From Bugulina stolonifera (lineage: Eukaryota > Bryozoa > Gymnolaemata > Cheilostomatida > Bugulidae): a DNA stretch of 64,000 nt. Shown here one piece after another: positions 10,481 to 25,040 of this stretch (position 1 is the stretch's first letter; the number at the start of each line of letters is the position of its first letter). The notes under the pieces are model-generated. The model was not told the DNA's origin, made no database searches, and saw only the letters and a list, made by a program, of their open reading frames with translations. Where the stretch lies: NCBI GenBank assembly GCA_935421135.1, contig OW285190.1:2108001-2172000 (forward strand), in the 5' to 3' direction. Made by a program: the position numbers and the translations under genes.

Positions 10481-13400
10481 AGAGAGTAGCTTTCTGTAGT
10501 TTATTAGACTAATGATCATTTGTTGTGCTTTGAAATTGTAGGGCCGTACCCTTGCCCTCCCATGATACTCATTACTAGCTCATATCCAACAGAGAGTTTC
10601 CAATATAGCCACATGTTGCACTGTAGCACAGGCTCACTCTATATGCATACTGAGACAGCTCTGAAGGCTGGCCCAGGGTGCTCTCAATTCTACAGACAAT
10701 GCACACACACACAGACATTACACTCATCAACTTGAAGCACTTTGCAGAGTGTGACAGTGCTAGAGGCGGTGCCCTGCATGTGCTACAAAGCCTATTCGTT
10801 CAAATGTTCTCAACAAAGCTAAAAGCACACTTTCTATATTTAGGTAATGTAAAGCCAATGTGTACATTATACACAATACAAGTAATTAGCCTCAATTGAT
10901 GCTTTACTAAGCTGAAAAAATTACATACATTTGTCCGTGACACGATGAATAAGGCCACTTGGTTAACTTGACCCGGTTTAATGCTGTACATATTGACCCA
11001 GTTGGGACTACAGCTAACCCACTGTACTGTCTTAGAAGCTTTTATGTTGACATAACGTCGCTTTACTTGTTATATGTATTATTTGCTGCCGATATGTTTA
11101 CCTCACTTTGTTGACATTAATATTCCTGTATATGCTAGTATTGAATGTTATGGATTGCCTCCTTTAGCTATCATCTCCCACCAGCTACATGTAACAAGAT
11201 GTGCAAAAAGTTGAAACCATTTGATACGTAATGTGTCTTTGCTGCCTTATAAAGACGTGTCCTTTCTCTGAAAGTAATAACTCGCCACCCCTCCTTCCGT
11301 TAAGCGATAGGCCTAGCAATGTATTCTCATAACATGGACATCAAAAAGCTTATGAGCAGTATCGTACTCCCATGTTCAGAGTCCCTGGTATAAATCTAAA
11401 CATAACATTTGTGGAGGTTGATTTTGTCGAAACATCCTACAGAACCAATTATAAAATAGATTATTCTGCACCATAACCAATCTGATATACAGTATGCAAG
11501 AAATACCCCCTTAGATTACAGCAGGTACATGTATGATGGAAATGGTTTTCGTAAAACTATAAAATAAAGTTTAGTTTCCTTCAGTTCTGTGAAAATGCTG
11601 TGGAGTAATAGAACTCCACAAATATATTACTAATCTAATCACCATTGATACATCTAAACTGGAAAGCTGATAATACGTGTATAGTCAGCAGAATCGTTGG
11701 ACCCTTGGAAACTAAATGTTCAATATGGCTGAACACAATTCACAGATGATTAGAGAATGCGCCGTGCTTGGAAAGAGCTCCGTAATGAGGTGAGTAAATG
11801 GGAGAATAAACGCCTGAATAAAAAATGAAAACAAACAAATTAACTACGGCAATTCAAATGACTTCCCTTCTACACATTGTATTACATATTGATATGCACT
11901 TGAATTAAACAAACTTAATTTAACATAGATTGAAAGGGAAACTGAGGCTAAGATTAAGACCTGATGTGCTGCTAATCTATGTCTATGTGTATGGTATTTA
12001 GCCTCAGTTCCGTAGGTAAATCTTGACAAAATAAACTCATCATTCGAACAGGCTTCCATATCCGGAAGGAAGGATCATCCGATTGAACGTTTTATATATT
12101 TATAACACCAACGATTGACCGACATCTACATGTAACTTTGTATTAAACTCACGAGCGAGTTTGGACTTAGTGACTCACATGGTTGTCTTCACACATGCGC
12201 TCACACATTACGTTAAGTTACCCAGGGACAATTGGAGCACCTGCCAGCACCGACACTTATCTCTAGCCTATTTTAGTCATTGATTTTTTATATCATTTAT
12301 AAATCTATTCTTTGAAGAACTAAAGATATTCACATGAGTGTAAATTTTATTTCCTATTCGTTTGAAAGCAGCAAGTTCAATATTTTCTGACTGAACAAAT
12401 TCTAAGACTAAAATGTGGTCTCAGCTACCACTACAAGAGATCATGTAAGTTATTGGTACAAGTTTGACCTCCACTTTTTGTAACCTTGCCATTTTGTATT
12501 ATTAGTATTTAAGCTACAAGGATGTAGGCCTATTTGGCTAGCGTTGTAACCGTACCATGGTGGTACAGCGAACTAGGGCTTACACAGAGCGAAGCTTCTC
12601 CAAACAACATACATGTAGTTGAACTATAATTGCAGCCAACATCTCTATGATAGAAGATTACTGGTATCGAATACAGTGTTGAATGTTTTAGTTATCGTTA
12701 GCCTCAGTTCTAATTACCCAAGAATACCTTCCCGCCTTGCCCATGATTGTCAGATTATTATATCACTTGTTATCAATTGTCAAATCGTAGCCCACGTTTC
12801 ACAGACTCAGTATCATCTCTCAGCTGATCGCAGAACCAGAGGCTAAACCCACAGCTTCAATCAATTATTGATTGGCGATTGAAGTATTATACATTGTGAA
12901 ACGATTGATTCATGTATCGTTATAATAAAAGTGTGCCTAAGGCTAAATATCCATGTAATACATGTAGTATAAAACAAAAGGCTAAAAATAGAAAATGTAC
13001 CTGTATGGGGTGTTTTTGCACATAGTCAAAAGTCTGGTAGCATACAATACTAAGATGCTTTCTTTCAAATACAAATTAAAATTTGTTAAGACTTTTGTAT
13101 TCCTATTTTAGTTAGTGTCAAATTACCTTCATGCCTGCTATAAATAGATTTGTATGTTTGCTCAAAGCCACAGTCTCTTTTTAGTTGAATACCTTTGAAA
13201 TTCTTTTACATGTACATGTAGTACTATGCCTGTGATTGTAGTCTCCATGTACATTTACTTTCAATGTCATCAGTGTATGCCCTCGCCCGGGTTCTTATCT
13301 AATCAGTTCTGCAAGTCGGCAGGGTCGGGTTATCATCAGGGAGATTTGAATAATACTCTGATTCTCTGGCTAGGCCATCCAGAGTGATTACAGGAGGAGA

Positions 13401-14840
13401 CCACAGAGTTCTATGTTGTTCTACAGTTGGTATGGCATTCTGCACATTCTGCCAACAGCATATTCACTTTCTTTAAACCTTCTCTCCTTATGAAACTAGT
13501 AGTTAGTTAAAGTCTTGCTACGAATTCATTAATCTTCACATCATTTAAATAATTTGTGATTATCTAATCCCTAGGTGACCTATTGACCTCTGAGTGGTTA
13601 TGATGGTTGGTGCCACTATTTCTAGTACAAATTACTTCTTGAGTGTATTAAAGATATTTTCAAGCCCTACATCTCCAAGTCATCGTCAACACTCGATTGT
13701 CAATTGTCCATAATTACTAATAGGCCTATTGTTTCGAGTCTTGTAAATACAAATAATGCTTCTTCTAGTCCGTTTTCCCTTTACAACACTCGTTGCACAC
13801 ATATTATATATACATGATTAACTTTATTGAAAGCTATTCGTCAGCACACACAAGAACTATACAGCGTGCTAATGTATCCCTCATTCAGCATTAGTTTACT
13901 GTGCATCAGTGAATAGCACAGAGCAAATAACAACGACTAGCAATGCCAAACGATTTAGACTAAATATTTTTCAACTCTCTTTAAATGAATATATCGTTGG
14001 CATTCTTCAACTAAGTTTTGCTCTAAGTGAAAATATTTCACTAAGTTGATTAGCGCTGACTTGGGCGGAGAAGACAGACAGTTGACAGGGCATATTCTCT
14101 GTGGATTACAACATTACTACTTACTTTCTGCCTAGTCTAATAGTCAAGGCAGCGTTATAGAGCAAGGGTCAGCCCTCGGAGTTAAATTATCACATCGAGT
14201 GTGTGAATCATTTTTAAGGATTATCTCAAAAGGCTATCATCTACTGCTACTGTTGGATATACCTGCCGACAATCGACGTAATATGTAACGTCTGGTAGGT
14301 GACACAACGGACCCTCTTATTGTAGATTAAAGTGTATCACCTTTGTACGCTAGTACCTCTCTGGGAGATATACTGGTAGACAGCTTTGCTAATGTAACTA
14401 CTAACACATACATGTATATGTATTTAATTTAACTATGAATAGGAATCATGTATATCATTTAATCCAATATTACTAATTTGTGTATTATATAATACCAAAG
14501 TACATGTACATGGTGCTGATATAAAATTATGGCCGATCTAATTATACGTTAATCATTATTATGTTTATATTTACTTATTTATTTTTATGGTTATTCTTAT
14601 AATTCTGCTGCATACAAGTATGGGCACAGGTGACATACATGTAGACATAAAGCTACATGTACATTTACATGATTATATAAGACAGTTGTATCAATGCAAG
14701 ATGTGCAATGTATTGTGTATCATTATAATCTCGTGTGCATGATTTACATGTACATGTACATGTAGTTTGTATGCAGACCTAGATACAGGTCTATAAGGGT
14801 TGGTGCTTAGCTCTCTGTCCATCATAAGTAGTATTGGATT
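10481..14840. other. intergenic DNA, no gene recognised
   Basis: Both strands were read and no exon with family resemblance, RNA gene or transposon end was found. ACATGTAC-type palindromes and AT-rich runs are frequent. Short open frames have no coding character that I can support. Confidence 0.4.
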
Positions 14841-14847
14841 TTAAGGT

Positions 14848-14964
14848 ACCAGTCCCCCTTCCCTCCCCCAGTCCCCCTTCCCTCCCCCAGTCCCCCTTCC
14901 CTCCCCCAGTCCCCCTTCCCTCCCCCAGTCCCCCTTCCCTCCCCCAGTCCCCCTTCCCTCCCCA
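14848..14964. repeat. 19-bp pyrimidine minisatellite
   Basis: Six to seven nearly perfect copies of CAGTCCCCCTTCCCTCCCC. It is a pure pyrimidine strand apart from one AG step per unit, and is far more GC-rich than its surroundings. The minus-strand frame full of Gly-Glu-Gly is an artefact. Confidence 0.93.
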
Positions 14965-17429
14965 GGAGAGTTCATAATACATGTATTCTAGTGATTTAGG
15001 ACTATGGTGCAGATGTCAGCAGTTTTAGTGTATCTACCATGTCTACCCTCTCTTCTATTCTATTTTTATACGTCCAAATCTCCCAGTCTACAGAACATCA
15101 TGAGATTTAATTTCTCTGAGATATTTTGCAATTTGTATTCCGATTATATGATGATGATACATTGCATATGCAAGAATAGGATTTTGATAACTAAATTAAA
15201 ATGGTATTGTATTGGGACGTAGAGAGGGGTCAAAATACACCCAGCATTGTTATTACATTAAACACCCACATTATTTTTAACTTTAAAATTCATCTTTTTT
15301 TGCACGAGGCTGATAATTGTTAGTCATTCCTCCCTACCAGGTGCCATTATTTTAAATAGATATCTACTAGACATTGCAGAGAAAGTTCAACCATTGTCTT
15401 TGTGAAACATAAAAAGTTCATTTTATTTAAAATCAACATCCGATAAGTTATAGGCCTACCCATCACTACAGTATTAACGTGTTACAGTGTACGACTCAGT
15501 CAACAGCGGAGAGTTCAGGGCATGTATCATGTACATTGTATTTGTATGTGTAAATATCTATCGGCAAGATTTCAGTCTTAAAAGGTATGGTGTTAAGATA
15601 TGTAGGTAGTTTGTAGTTTCATGCTGTATTTAGCTATGTAAACATCTTATATGTCTATATTTGTACAGCCTTATACACCTTGATCAACTAGTAATATCAA
15701 TTAATTATGATTATATTGATAAATATAATACTTCTAGTTGATAGTTATGTAGTATGGCGGCAGTTAAGCATACACCAATCTATATTATATCGTGTGTATT
15801 ATTAGTATCATTGTTAATACGTTATATACTATCCTCTTAACTTACTAGACTCGAGTTATTTATGCTAATACCTCTTAAGGACGGATATTCTCTCTCTTCT
15901 CTCTCTTTAACTTAGTCGTACTGTTCATGTCATTATTACATGATTGGGAGATCGTGTCAGATAGTACTCCTAGTCCCAGATAATCAGCTATAATCCTGCC
16001 AATCTAATGTACAATGTGGGACATGTTTGACCTAATTGCAAATAAATAGGTAATTATGTAACACAGACATGGAAAATTAAATCTTCAGCTTAAAAATATC
16101 GGGACTTTGGCTTTAATAAACAGGATGTTGGTAGTCATTCAGCATGCCGTATTTGCCTAGGGATTTGATATATGGATGTAACTTCCTACTTCCTCCATTG
16201 GACCTCAGTCTATGATCACATGTCACATGGTGAGATCACCGACTCAAACTATTCTATATTTAGCCGTGACAGCAAGTAAAGTAATAAGAGGCTTGCAAGA
16301 TAGTGTTGCTGTTAACTCTATTGTGCCGGGCATCATCAGATATTCGTCTACATCTACATATCTATGAATTCTGACCGATTTTTAAACAGATTTTGGTTTC
16401 AATTTTACGGCCCCCTACGCAAACACCGTTCACTTTTACATAGTAATATTTGACCTTGTGGTATCAGGGAGAATTTATAGCCTACCATAAACAGCATATC
16501 AGTTTTCACTGCAGTAGCATATGCAAATGCAGACATGAACATGAATGGCTTGAGTAGCAAAAACTGAATAACTTTAGATTTGAGATACAGGAGTGTTTTT
16601 CATAGTTAGATGCTCATGACTTCATATTGAGTAGCCTGGGTTTCTACCACTCATGATTTCGTAATGAATAGCAGGAGTTCTTACCACTTACTCCGGAATC
16701 AGACTACGGTAAGTATGGCCAGTCTAGGTTGGAACTTGGAAACAAAGTCATCGTAGAAAAAAAGGGTTTGTAGCTGAAGACCGACAAATTCCTGTCGTGT
16801 GATCTGAGCTACTCTGCTCAGCTATTACCCGCCCCTCCTCCCTCTCCCTCCCCCCCCCAACCAGCACAGTCCAAATCGGCCATGGTAGTATTTGGTTTAG
16901 AGCGATAATAATGCAGCATGTTTATACATGTACTATTTACATGTATGTCGTACTAGCTAATGGAAAACTGCAGCAGTAATAAATTGCATTAGCTAAAAAT
17001 GTTTTTCCCAAATACATAATTGATCAGTTACGAGTACTACAATAGAACTAACAGTATATGGCAATACATGTGGATTTTTTCCATTTGACTTTTTATTATA
17101 AAATAATGAATAACATTGTTAGACTGTTACAATAGAATAACAAAGCATGTATTGTATGTACACTGTACATGCAAGTAGTATGTTTAAAATGCAATGTAGA
17201 TACCAAAGTACGTATGGCATCGTCACACGACGTTATTCCTTGAAGAGGAAATCTACAGTTCCTATTCCCAGCTATCAGTTTGTATACATGTACATACATG
17301 TAAGTACATTTACAAGTACTTACAATAAAGTTCCGGAAAGCATTAGTTTTCTTGTAAATTGTTAAGAGTGTTTTTAGTGCTTACTAACTCATACGAATTC
17401 GTGGTGGACTTGCAAAGTGCTACATCTAG
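14965..17429. other. intergenic DNA, no gene recognised
   Basis: No supported gene. A run of cytosines with short interruptions lies at about 16831-16858. ACATGTAC motifs are again common. Confidence 0.4.
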
Positions 17430-18075
17430 TGATGTCACTACGTAGCCTACATATACTATATAGGATACATAGGAGCACATATTATAGTGATGTCACTAAG
17501 TACATATACTATATAGGATACATAGGAGCACATAATATAGTGATGTCACTAAGTACATGTACTATATAGGATACATAGGAGCACATAATATAGTGATGTC
17601 ACTAAGTACATGTACTATATAGGTTACATAGGAGCACATAATATAGTGATGTCACTAAGTACATGTACTATATAGGATACATAGGAGCACATAATATAGT
17701 GATGTCACTAAGTACATGTACTATATAGGTTACATAGGAGCGCATAATATAGTGATGTCACTAAGTACATGTACTATATAGGTTACATAGGAGCACATAT
17801 ATATAGTGATGTCACTAAGTACATTTACTATATAAGTTACATAGGAGCACATAATATAGTGATGTCACTAAGCACATGTACTATATAGGATACATAGGAG
17901 CACATAATATAGTGATGTCACTAAGTACATGTACTATATAGGTTACATAGGAGCGCATAATATAGTGATGTCACTAAGTACATGTACTATATAGGATACA
18001 TAGGAGCACATAATATAGTGATGTCACTAAGTACATGTACTATATAGGATACATAGGAGCACATAATATAGTGAT
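17430..18075. repeat. 53-bp satellite, 12 copies
   Basis: Twelve tandem units of about 53 bp. Each holds TAGTGATGTCACTAAG, the perfect 12-bp palindrome AGTACATGTACT, ATATAGGATACATAGGAGC (or GGTTACATAGG) and ACATAATA. Unit length is very constant and variation is mostly at a few positions, so expansion is fairly recent. Confidence 0.93.
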
Positions 18076-21000
18076 TGTAGTAGATTAATAATAATATGTA
18101 TAATAATATTAGACAATCACTGTTTTTGCTTAGTTTAACTCACAGAAGTGTAGTTACCACTTCCATGACTACCATGTTGTGAGCTGTGAAAGGAAAACCG
18201 TGCAGGAATGTACATGTGCAAGAACGTTGTCAAGATTAAGTCAGATCAATTATAAAACATACTGCTTGCATGCTCTTTAGTGTTGGAGGTAGAAAGGAAG
18301 TGTGTGTATCATGATTAAGGTTATAGCTTCAGGATATAAGGCTATATAATCTGTACTAGCTGCCTATTCCGAGTGTATAGTTTGATCTCTGCTGTGTGGG
18401 GAGTGCATAGTCAGCACTCAATCTGTTCAAACATAACATATCCTTATGGCATTTTTTTCTTAGAAAGTGAATTCATTTACTACTGCTATTATACAATATT
18501 TACACCTCATGCATTCAGCTGATGTGCTTTCTTAGAAAGGTCTAATATACATCTATACCCGCCGACTCTAATCCTATGACCAATAAAACACCCATATATA
18601 TCTAAATATAGCACACTATCTCCTCGGAGTAAAACACAGAAACGAAACCTTAGTACCATCAAGGTCATGTGCAATGTTAAACAGTATATTTAGCTAAAAT
18701 ATATTAGATGTCAATTGGGACGGTTTTACCCCTCCATTTAAACCTCTGCCCAGAGCATGACGCGAGGCTTTGGTTGAGTCATGTTGTAAATTTATTCGGA
18801 GTTGTCCGCTTGTTATGGTGACAAAAGTCAAAAACATTATCAACACACCTAAACGTAGCCAATGGGGGTCAAGAGTTCAACATATGAAAACAATGCTGTG
18901 GAAAATGAAGGTTTGCAGAATCTATAAAATCAGTACTAAAGCAAACAAACCTTTATACAGTTCCAATCAATCATTCTTATAACTTTCTATTAAAATGCAA
19001 GTCCTTCAAATGCTCACACGAAAAAGACGCGCGTGTATAGATAGGCCTGTCCATTGTTCTAATAGGGTATAGGTATTAATAGAAACTCATGATAGACCTG
19101 TATAGAATCTAACTGCACCAATATTCTCTGTTGTATGCATCGTACACATGATGTACATACATGATGTAGCTGTTGAACCCATCTGATAGGAATTAGGGCG
19201 ATTCACCACTGAGGTGTCCAGTTTAGGTGGGAGAGGTGTGTCCAGTTTGGGTGGGAGAGGTGTCCAGCTTGGGTCGGTGATGCTGCAAGATGCATTAAAA
19301 CCTGGAAGTATCCCAGGAAAGCAGGGGAACTTGGCATGTGTAGACATATGTAGACATATGTATAGTGGTTAAGTCCTTTTGTGTTTCTGGACCTGGAGTG
19401 TACGGTACGTTGTATACATTATACAAATTGTACAATGTATATACATATTATGCAAGTACATGTATATCCATGTACCTAGTACATGTATAATACATTCATA
19501 TACCAACTAAAGCTCGTACATGTACATATGCATTGAGAATAATATACACATGTATGATGTATGCATATTTAATATTATTATTCTATGAAATTACTGGGTA
19601 TACAAACACTGTACACTCTTAATACACTGATCTCTTAAGGGGAGTGGGATGATTATGTCCACTTTCATCCGCATGTCAATCAACCTCTAGATCACAATGA
19701 CATGTCCTAGCAAGTGTCATAACGACAAGCACTAACAAGTGCTCTTTTCCCATATCATGTACGGTTGTTATTATGTCATATTATAATTTGCCACTGTGAT
19801 TCCTTGAGTGTTAATATTTTTATACAGACTAAAAATAACAGTATGATTACTGAGTTGACTCGAATGTAAACTAATTTTCACAGCTAATGAATAAGGCACA
19901 ATTAGCTAAATGGGATATAAATTTAATCACCGTGATTGACTTGCTGATGATACTTCATTTACTCAGTAGCATTCGAGTTGGAGTGAAGTGCGCCCTGCAT
20001 TGCTCTAGAGATCATTGAGGCTTGTCAGCAGGTAAATAGTTGGTTATCAGCTCAAGTGGCAGCACCAAGTATTATACATAGTCTTTCTACTCTAGAGAGC
20101 AGTAAATATTCAAATTAAATTTTAATAGTTTTGGAAGAAAATATAAATCATATCACAAGTAGAGGAGAAGGAATTGACTTTCATTAAAGAGAAATACAAG
20201 ATATGTTGGTATAGTATTAGATAATATGAAATACTCGGTGTGATTACATTAATTATAATAATGTTCTGCAATTGTATTACCTTCCTACTATTGCAGAATT
20301 ATAAAGATTTAGCAGCTAGACTTTGATCTAAACCCATGTTACAAATAGACCGTGTTCTGTGTTACTAATAAACTGAGTTCTTTATTTCTAATAGATGAAA
20401 TAATCGTATTGTAGTTCTACATCCCTCAAAACTATTTCTAGCTGATTTAGTAAGTGCCAGTAATATCAGCAGCTAATTATTATAACTGTAATTTAATTAT
20501 TAAGTTGTTACTAGTGTATAATTATATCTGTGAGCTGAGAACTAGCAAACTGTGTGAGCTAGTGAGGGTGTGGTGAGATCTAAGTCTAATATATGTATAG
20601 TCATATAGTCATTCGAGTCATACGTATAGTCATATAGTCATGCGAGCCATACGTATAGTCATATAGTCATAATAATATATTCTGGAATATAGTCGCAACT
20701 ACAGAGTGTCATAGACACTAATGTACATTGTACATGTACATGTAGGTACATGTATATTAAAATTAAATCTATTTGGAATAAAACGGTATCTCAATACTAT
20801 ATTCATTCCTTACCACTAGTAATAAATCAGTGATACAGACAGCTAATACAACATGTAAGTACATTGTATATAATGCAGAATACTGATAAGTGTGTACAAT
20901 ATTTTATGCAGTAATGCGATACTAGATACTAATACTACATGTACATGTATTTCCACCAGTGACAGAAAACACATGGCAAAGCGATATTACCATTATTGGA

Positions 21001-22150
21001 CTAGCTTGCTATTTGCTGTCCATTTGCAAACCACCAGAAGTTGCAGCAGACTAATGCAATCTGTATAATTATCATAAATTGATCTCTAAAAACTGTAGAG
21101 CTCAAAGCCAACCTAGTGATTTGGTAAAACTCATTGGATTTTCTTGATCATGTTATCTAACACAGACTTGTTACTTGGTAGCATGTATAGTCTAATATTG
21201 CAGCCTCTAATGACATGATTGGGTCGGTTGTTAGCGTGTATAGTCTAATATTGCAGCCTCTAATAGGGGAAGCATAGACCTAAACACTGTGTGCTGTATC
21301 TCTCAAACTAACAGTCTATTAGGATCTAAGGCATTACAATAGTATATAATAGTGTTTAAAACAACATATGAATGTGTGACAGTAACTATCCGTATACTCA
21401 ATATGTACATAATATGCATATACATACATGTATACTTTCCAAATACTGCTGACGCTGACTGTGTACGATATTCTGCTGTTTAAAATTAGTTAATTAGTAA
21501 GAAGGTTGTTATACACTTGTGGATTATAACTACATGTTATATCCAACATGCATGTGGGATATACATTGTACATGTGCAAAATACATGGATAGAAATATTC
21601 ATTTACATGTACATAAATGTAGCTAGACATGAATGTTGCAGTATAAGTACATGTACATGTATATAGACTGAATACATTCACTTTGTGATAATTAGTTCCA
21701 ATTAACACCCTTAAATATAGACATTCGATGGATTATCAATGTTATTATATAATTATAGAACACTAAGGGATGGTAATATACAATGTAGTGTAGATATAGT
21801 CTGGTAAATGGGCTAGTAAGCAAGATAGTAGAGACAATAGTTATACATGTAGATCAACTCCATATATCTAGTCTCAAGAGGTACCCAATACTCTAACACA
21901 GCTCAAGTGCATCTACCTGTATATAATATGCAACATTTACATATTAATAATTAGGTGCTTATCTTGCTTTATACTAACTTATTTACATAGACTAGATTAT
22001 TTGTGTATGTCATATACCCGTAAGAATGGGTGCAGCATGTGTCTTAATATTTCCCATAATTCATATCTACATGTATATCCTGTTTATAACCCATAATTCA
22101 TCTTCTTTGCAGACAATGCTGCATAGTGTACAAAGTTTAATCCAACTGAA
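18076..22150. other. region upstream of the amine receptor, no gene recognised
   Basis: No coding exon is supported. Small repeats present: about 21-bp GGTGGGAGAGGTGTCCAG copies at 19205-19275, three ATAGTCATATAGTCAT copies at about 20595-20670, and a direct repeat of about 34 bases (GTATAGTCTAATATTGCAGC core) at 21185 and 21238. TTCTTTGCAG at 22104-22113 looks like a splice acceptor and could end a 5' UTR intron of the receptor. Confidence 0.45.
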
Positions 22151-24430
22151 ATGACGAGCATATTTTCATCAACTGCGGTGAGTCGAAGCAGTACATTGGC
22201 TCTCCTTAGTCGGACGACCACCATCTTGTTGCCGTTGACAACTAAATCCACATCGGGACCACCCATTTGGCTTAAATATATAATTGGGATTGTCTTATGT
22301 GCTATCATATTGATAGCCATAGTAGGTAACATCCTGGTGTGCGTAGCCATCCTCACAGACAGGTTAGTGGCTATTAGCTTTTGCTCTACTACATTGCCTG
22401 CTTGCACCTTTGCTGGACTAAAAAGCATTACCCTTATTATAGCGTGAAACTCATACATGTATCTGGTGTAAATGCAATATACTGCATGTTGATACCATTC
22501 TCTAAAAGGACGTGATACTGCAGTGCTGGTAGTTGAATATCTACAGATCAACCTGTAGGGCACCTTGTCACCTTGACAATTATCAAAGCTAATATTGCCA
22601 TCATTTCACTATGCTTCTGTATCTCCCTGAATTATAGGCATGTAAGGTTGGTAACCAGGAAATATAAAAACTTTTGTTTTAGTAAATAAAGTGTAAATTG
22701 AACTTGCATGAATAACAACTCAACTCTTCCAGTTGAGATTACATAAGTACTAATTAGATGTATCTCCAACCCAGCAGATGGATAGAGGGGCTCAGATCAA
22801 GTGTCTAGAATACAGAGTTATCCACTCCTGTATACAGAGTTATCTACTCTTGTATACAGAGTTATCCACTCCTGTGTCCAGAGTTATCTACTCCTGTATA
22901 CAGAGTTATCCACTCCTGTATACAGAGTTATCTACTCTTGTATACTGAGTTACACACTCCTGTGTACAGAGTCATCTACTACTGTATACAGAGTTATCCA
23001 CTCCTGAATACAGAGTTATCTACTCTTGTATTCAAGTTATCACTTGATTTGAGCTTCATTGTATCAGTATTGTTTGTGGTCTGGACATTGTTGGTGCTAA
23101 AGTAGGAAGTACAGTCTATTACACCAGTTCTCTGTCGAGTATTCCAATACGTCAAATTGGCTATGACTTACAAGATTTAAAGTAATAAAAGTTATTGTAG
23201 AATCACAATGTGAGAAAAGTATGCTGTAGTAAAACATGCACATTGTATATTATCATGAGAGAAGACAACTTCACTAAACATGCATTGAATGGTCAACTGT
23301 ATAAAGTATGAAGTAAACACACATCTTTTTATCGTTGCAGAAAACTGCGAAAAGTTGGAAACTACTTCCTCATGTCGCTTGCAATCTCTGACCTAGTGGT
23401 AGCGTGTCTGGTGATGCCATTTGCTGTCGCTAATGACCTTCTACAATACTGGCCCTTTGGCACGGAGTTCTGCAATATCTGGATATCTCTTGACATTCTC
23501 TCAGCCACGGCCTCAATTCTAAACTTATGTGCAATTAGTATAGACAGGTATATTCATATGAAACATGTTTTTCAATACGAAGAATGGATGACGACCAGGA
23601 AGTGTCTAGGTTTCATCAGCCTCATTTGGATTCTCTCTGTCTTAATCTCATTTTTACCCATAAACCTCGGCTGGCACGAACGATCAGTGTCTTTCTCCGA
23701 AACCTCAACAACCACCATCTCTAATCCTCACTCAGTTCTCTCCACTTCCACAGTGTCTCCCGATGCACAAACTCTTTCTTGTATGCTAAATCTAAGCTCC
23801 GCTTATGCTGTTATTTCATCTTCAATTAGTTTTTTTCTTCCTTGTATTATTATGGTAGCTGTATATATTAAGATGTATAAACTCGCCAGACATCATGCAG
23901 AGAATATTAAACAGACTCAAGCTTTCTCTCTTGCCAATGGAGTCAGGAATAAAGTGGGAGAGAACAAGGCTCTCTTTACATTAGGCATGATAATGGGGCT
24001 CTTCCTCGGCTCTTGGATACCATTCTTTACTGTAAATATTGTATCGTCTTTCTGCGGACCTTGCATTCCAGCTAGTGTGTTTATAGCTTTCACCTGGCTT
24101 GGCTACATCAACTCTGCCATGAACCCTTTTATATACAGCAAGTACAATGCCGACTTCAGGGCAGCTTTCAAACGAATTCTCTGCTGTGAGAGATTTCGTA
24201 ACAGAGATCCCTATAAGTTTAAAAGTCGGAGCCGAACCTCCAGTAACATGGCTATGAAACGACTACCAACTAATGGGTCTTTAGAAAATGGACAAAATGG
24301 AAATGCTCAAACTCGTCACAATGGTTACAAGGCTGACTGCTCGCCGACCAGTAATCTCGTGGAATCGCAATCTCTAATCGGGAAAGAAGACTTCAACGAT
24401 AATAACATGGTTAATGACAGCAGTCAATGA
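22151..24430 (+). CDS. D1-like biogenic amine receptor (class A GPCR), 2 exons
   Basis: Exons 22151-22362 and 23341-24430 join in phase (AG|GTTAGT, GTTGCAG|A) to 433 aa. An in-frame stop lies a few codons before the first Met. Seven helices are seen: GNILV in TM1 (exon 1), Asp88 (2.50), Cys115 paired with Cys218 in loop 2, amine-binding Asp122 (3.32), DRY at 139-141, Trp167 (4.50), Ser230, Ser231 and Ser234 (5.42, 5.43, 5.46), Pro238, Trp296 with Phe299/Phe300, and NPFIY at 332-336. Loop 3 is short and the tail long, as in D1-type, Gs-coupled receptors, and DRYIH plus NLGWH recall invertebrate dopamine D1 receptors. The first loop 2 half is Ser/Thr-rich. The Cys usually before Trp 6.48 is Ser295. 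An octopamine or other amine receptor is possible; ligand identity is inference. AATAAA at 24642 is a likely polyadenylation signal. Confidence 0.93.
22800..23036. repeat. 22-bp minisatellite in the receptor intron
   Basis: About ten copies of a 22-bp unit (AGAGTTATCCACTCCTGTAT plus AC), with CCACTCCTG and CTACTCTTG forms partly alternating. It lies in the single coding intron (22363-23340). Confidence 0.9.
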
Positions 24431-24641
24431 TTCATCGAAACTGCTAATGTTTTGTTTAGATGAAGCTTTGAGTGAACATACACGTAAACTGTGTTGTAAC
24501 ATATTAAGAGAATTCCATGCCACCTCATTCCAAAGAGAAGATAACACCCTGATTAAATGCTTCATAGCATGAGAGACTTTCTCTGAAAGTAAGTAAATTC
24601 CTGTGGTTAGCAAGTATCCATAATGTGTAGTAACTGTGCCA

Positions 24642-24647
24642 AATAAA
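24642..24647 (+). terminator. polyadenylation signal of the amine receptor gene
   Basis: AATAAA lies 212 bases after the receptor stop codon, and no other AATAAA precedes it in the 3' region. Confidence 0.55.
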
Positions 24648-25040
24648 GATTTGACGATGATGCATGCAACTAAGCCGAGCAGGTGGCTTAGAATAAGCCA
24701 ATTATAACTCTGCTAACAAGTCAAAAGTGCATAAGAATCCCTCCAATCATAAGCAGTGTTACAGAGCTAGTCGGCAGCGGTCAGATTACCTCTTATAGTA
24801 AAATGCACGCTGTTGTTACTGCATTGTTTTATTTTATAGGATAATAATTTCGGTACCTCTATTTTGATATTTTGTAAATTATATTTTATTTTATTCAATT
24901 TTATAGATCAAGTATTGCACCAGAAATAATCATATATTTTAATTCATTAAAATGCTTTATTTTTAGATTTAATTCTTTGTAAATCTCTCTTGAGTTTAAC
25001 TGTATCAGCAGCATAATAAAACTGTAACAACAATGAGCAT

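Noticed and set aside
22084..22563. 159-codon minus-strand frame
   Set aside because: It is the shadow of receptor exon 1 on the opposite strand; the + strand encodes TM1 with a matching donor and downstream exon.
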